Origin: JAQUCI01 sp034932685
Lineage (GTDB): Bacteria; Bacillota_I; Bacilli_A; Erysipelotrichales; Erysipelotrichaceae
Reading direction: 5' to 3'
DNA: 64,000 nt
Assembly (NCBI GenBank): GCA_034932685.1
Contig: JAYFOM010000020.1
Span: 1-64,000 of the forward strand
A model generated the notes under the pieces. That model was not told where the DNA came from and searched no databases. It saw nothing but the letters and a program-made list of their open reading frames with translations. Each line of letters starts with the position of its first letter. The stretch's first letter is position 1. Shown piece by piece: positions 61,813-64,000 of the stretch. The position numbers and the translations under genes were made by a program.

Positions 61813-63297
61813 ATGAGACGATATATAATTGGTAGATTATTAAGATCTATTTTTTCGATTTTCGTTGTTGTTTCGATTGCGATTGTTATGATTTATACTT
61901 TAGTGCCTAAAGAAAACATTTTTTTTGGTGATAACTATCTATCAAAGTTAGGTGCTAAACCTGATGAAATGATTCAATACAAAAACACCAAATGGAAAAC
62001 ACTAGGTTATCGTGATTATCTTGAACAGGCAGCGATGTGTCGTCAAAGTGATGATTATTCTGGTTGTATGGTTGTAGGCTCAGAAGAATCATTATTATTA
62101 AAAGCACAATATGAAGCAAAAGGATACACTGTTGAGAGCTTTCCCAAAAGTGGTTTTCTTTATGCATATAGGGATTATAAAGCATTTGAATTGATATTTA
62201 ATTGGTTTACACGCTTAGTTGTTTTCGATCATCCACAAAAAGTCGTGGATGTTGAGAATGTTGATCTTGAACGTAAAATTTATATTGCGACTGATCATAA
62301 TGGTATTCCGGCTATAAAATGTTCGGGATGTACTAATGAATATTTATTATACTTAAATGGTAGTTTTCCTTTTATACATCAAAATTTCGTATCTTTGAAT
62401 TTCGGTGTATCATATCCTACTTATAGTGGAATAGCCACAGTTGATGTAATCGCTACAGGTCAAGGCTCTTATGAGTACAAGGATGTTGTTTTGCCATCTG
62501 GTAATGAGGCATCTTCACCATTAGATTTACACAATTGTCGATATAAAGCATCTTCAACATTGGATCGTTTGGATAGAGAAAAATTCACGAGCAATTATGC
62601 TAATTGTAAAATGAACTATAATGATCCTTCAATGATAAGTACATCTTATATGTTTGGTATTTTGGCTTTAATTGTATCTTATGTCATAGGGTTGCCTGGT
62701 GGTATCTTTATGGCAAGTCATAAAGGTAAATTAGCTGATAAAATTGGAACTGTATACATTAATATTATGATTGCTGTTCCATCATTGGCGTTTATATATT
62801 TCGTTAAATTGATTGGATCATTGTTTGGTTTACCAGATAAGTTCCCACAATTTGGTTTTGGAAATGCATTATCGTATGTGCTGCCGGTTTTAATCTTAGG
62901 ATTACTAGGAACAGCTGGACTGATGATTTGGACAAGAAGATTTATGGTTGACCAATCAAATTCTGATTATGTTAAATTCGCAAGATCAAAGGGGTTATCA
63001 CAAAAAGAGATCTTTAATAACCATATATTGAAAAATGCGATCATTCCTATCGTTAATGGTATTCCAGGATCTATTATCTTGTGTATCAGTGGCGCTGTTA
63101 TTACTGAAACGGTATTTGCGATTCCAGGCATGGGTAAAATGTTACCTGATGCGATTAAGGCGTTTAACAACTCAATGGTCATAACATTAACATTTATCTT
63201 AACATCACTTTCTGTTTTATCACTATTGTTAGGTGATATCTTGATCACATTTGTTGATCCGCGTATTAAGCTAGATAATAAGGGGGATTCAAGATAA
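61813..63297 (+). CDS. oppB: oligopeptide ABC transporter permease with large extracytoplasmic insert
   Basis: A 494-aa permease where ~310 is usual. TM1 (residues ~10-30) is followed by ~250 extra residues before the normal core begins at ~279 with five more helices. The inserted domain has six cysteines (76, 85, 170, 173, 242, 265), including a CSGC pair. The cytoplasmic coupling EAA-loop SDYVKFARSKGLSQKEIFNN is intact, so transport should be preserved. GGGAGG precedes ATG. It ends one base before oppC. Confidence 0.92.
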   Translation: MRRYIIGRLLRSIFSIFVVVSIAIVMIYTLVPKENIFFGDNYLSKLGAKPDEMIQYKNTKWKTLGYRDYLEQAAMCRQSDDYSGCMVVGSEESLLLKAQYEAKGYTVESFPKSGFLYAYRDYKAFELIFNWFTRLVVFDHPQKVVDVENVDLERKIYIATDHNGIPAIKCSGCTNEYLLYLNGSFPFIHQNFVSLNFGVSYPTYSGIATVDVIATGQGSYEYKDVVLPSGNEASSPLDLHNCRYKASSTLDRLDREKFTSNYANCKMNYNDPSMISTSYMFGILALIVSYVIGLPGGIFMASHKGKLADKIGTVYINIMIAVPSLAFIYFVKLIGSLFGLPDKFPQFGFGNALSYVLPVLILGLLGTAGLMIWTRRFMVDQSNSDYVKFARSKGLSQKEIFNNHILKNAIIPIVNGIPGSIILCISGAVITETVFAIPGMGKMLPDAIKAFNNSMVITLTFILTSLSVLSLLLGDILITFVDPRIKLDNKGDSR

Positions 63298-63298
63298 T

Positions 63299-64000
63299 AT
63301 GGAAAACAAATTTACACTTGTTAAGCTTGAAGAACAAGCTTCCGAACATATTGTTGCACCTACCTATTCTTATTGGAAGAGTGTTGCTAGACGTTTCTTT
63401 AGCAGCAGAGTTGCGATTATCATGTTTATCATATCAGCTATTATAGTTTTAATGTCAGTCATCTATCCATTAGTGGTACCATATAGTCCTACATTCACAC
63501 CGCATATAAACAACTTTGCGATGCGTTTTATAAGACCCAATGCACAATATCTGTTCGGTACTGATAATGTTGGTAACTCTTTGTTTGACGCTATTTGGGC
63601 AGGTACCCAAAATTCTCTGGCAATAGCTTTCATTGCTACTGCAATAACAACCACATTGGGAGTTATTGTCGGGGCTTTTTGGGGCTTTTCAAAGAAGATT
63701 GATAAGTTTATGCTAGAGGTTTACAATATAGCCGCTAATATACCTACTACACTTTTAGTTATTGTTTTAATGTATATCTTGGGTAGAGGTATGTGGCAAT
63801 TGATTTTCTCGCTTTCGGTAACGACATGGCTAAGTACTGCTTACTTCATTCGTGTTCAAGTTATGATCATTCGTGATCGTGAGTATAACCTTGCGTCAAG
63901 ATGTCTTGGAACACCAGCTCATCGTATTATTACTCATAACATCCTACCGCAGCTAGTATCGGTAATTGTAACTGCTGTTGCAAGAGATGTTCCAACTTTC
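63299..64000 (+). CDS. oppC: oligopeptide ABC transporter permease, 3' end beyond window
   Basis: 234 codons visible. MENKFTLVKLEEQASEHIVA begins a cytoplasmic tail, then SVARRFFSSRVAIIMFIISA leads into TM1; HYLFGTDNVGNS appears as QYLFGTDNVGNSLFDAIWAG, a strict OppC hallmark, followed by helices and the start of the coupling region (YNLASRCLGTPAHRIITHNI). AGGGGG precedes the ATG. ATPase genes oppD and oppF are expected downstream. Confidence 0.93.
   Translation, partial: MENKFTLVKLEEQASEHIVAPTYSYWKSVARRFFSSRVAIIMFIISAIIVLMSVIYPLVVPYSPTFTPHINNFAMRFIRPNAQYLFGTDNVGNSLFDAIWAGTQNSLAIAFIATAITTTLGVIVGAFWGFSKKIDKFMLEVYNIAANIPTTLLVIVLMYILGRGMWQLIFSLSVTTWLSTAYFIRVQVMIIRDREYNLASRCLGTPAHRIITHNILPQLVSVIVTAVARDVPTF

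Overview
The window is a 64 kb piece of a low-GC, Gram-positive-type chromosome. UGA is used as a normal stop (for example psuK and psuG end in TGA), so this is not a UGA=Trp mollicute. Strong AGGAGG-type ribosome sites, sigma-A promoters, a CIRCE element, CBS-less IMP dehydrogenase, an electron-confurcating lactate dehydrogenase operon and an OppB with a huge extracellular insert together suggest a fermentative Bacillota/Mycoplasmatota relative (Erysipelotrichia or Acholeplasma/Izemoplasma-like). That placement is inference; no search was run.

Layout. 1-2.8 kb: end of a 5S rRNA, pseudouridine catabolism (psuK-psuG) and a HAD phosphatase. 2.85-6.9 kb: an FtsX/MacB-type ABC system whose permease carries a ~290-residue coiled coil. 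7-10.6 kb: split transketolase, aldose epimerase, ZIP metal transporter. 10.7-12.7 kb: CIRCE-controlled groES-groEL. 12.7-15.8 kb: an AT-rich cassette of three exported proteins of unknown function, two carrying apparent -1 frameshifts, bounded by a full HAD gene and a 75-bp relic of the same gene end. 17-21.9 kb: FadR-type regulator plus EtfB, ferredoxin-EtfA and FAD oxidase (LctBCD type) with a perfect TGGT-N3-ACCA operator. 22-25 kb: M20 amidohydrolase, a GNAT/Rnk-like fusion, CutC. 25-28 kb: guanine riboswitch, a 20-codon leader ORF, guaB and guaA.

28.3-34.2 kb is an accessory island: a DpnII-like GATC restriction-modification operon (two methylases and the endonuclease), a divergent third methyltransferase, a full-length decayed paralogue of that third enzyme downstream, an unknown 179-aa protein, an XRE/controller-like gene relic and about 0.8 kb of apparently dead DNA. 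34.3-49.7 kb: AspT-like transporter, tandem HAD phosphatases, ChbG-like deacetylase, two NagA-like deacetylases, a heterodimeric ABC exporter with one degenerate ATP site, a sugar epimerase, AbrB-type membrane protein, DUF5131 protein, a 21-aa hydrophobic micro-ORF and a MATE pump. 49.7-64 kb: SAM methyltransferase, an internally duplicated lipoprotein, GT2 glycosyltransferase, a TetR-controlled ABC-2 transporter operon led by a 41-aa membrane peptide, divergent zinc/manganese uptake genes around a 17-bp palindrome, an AlkA-like glycosylase, tRNA-Ser(CGA), and oppA-oppB-oppC, with oppC running off the end.

The most noteworthy items are the R-M island with its dead methylase twin, the HAD-end-bounded frameshifted cassette, the leader ORF inside the riboswitch region, the micro-ORFs with clean ribosome sites, and the unusual domain architectures (coiled-coil FtsX, GNAT-Rnk, insert-bearing OppB).
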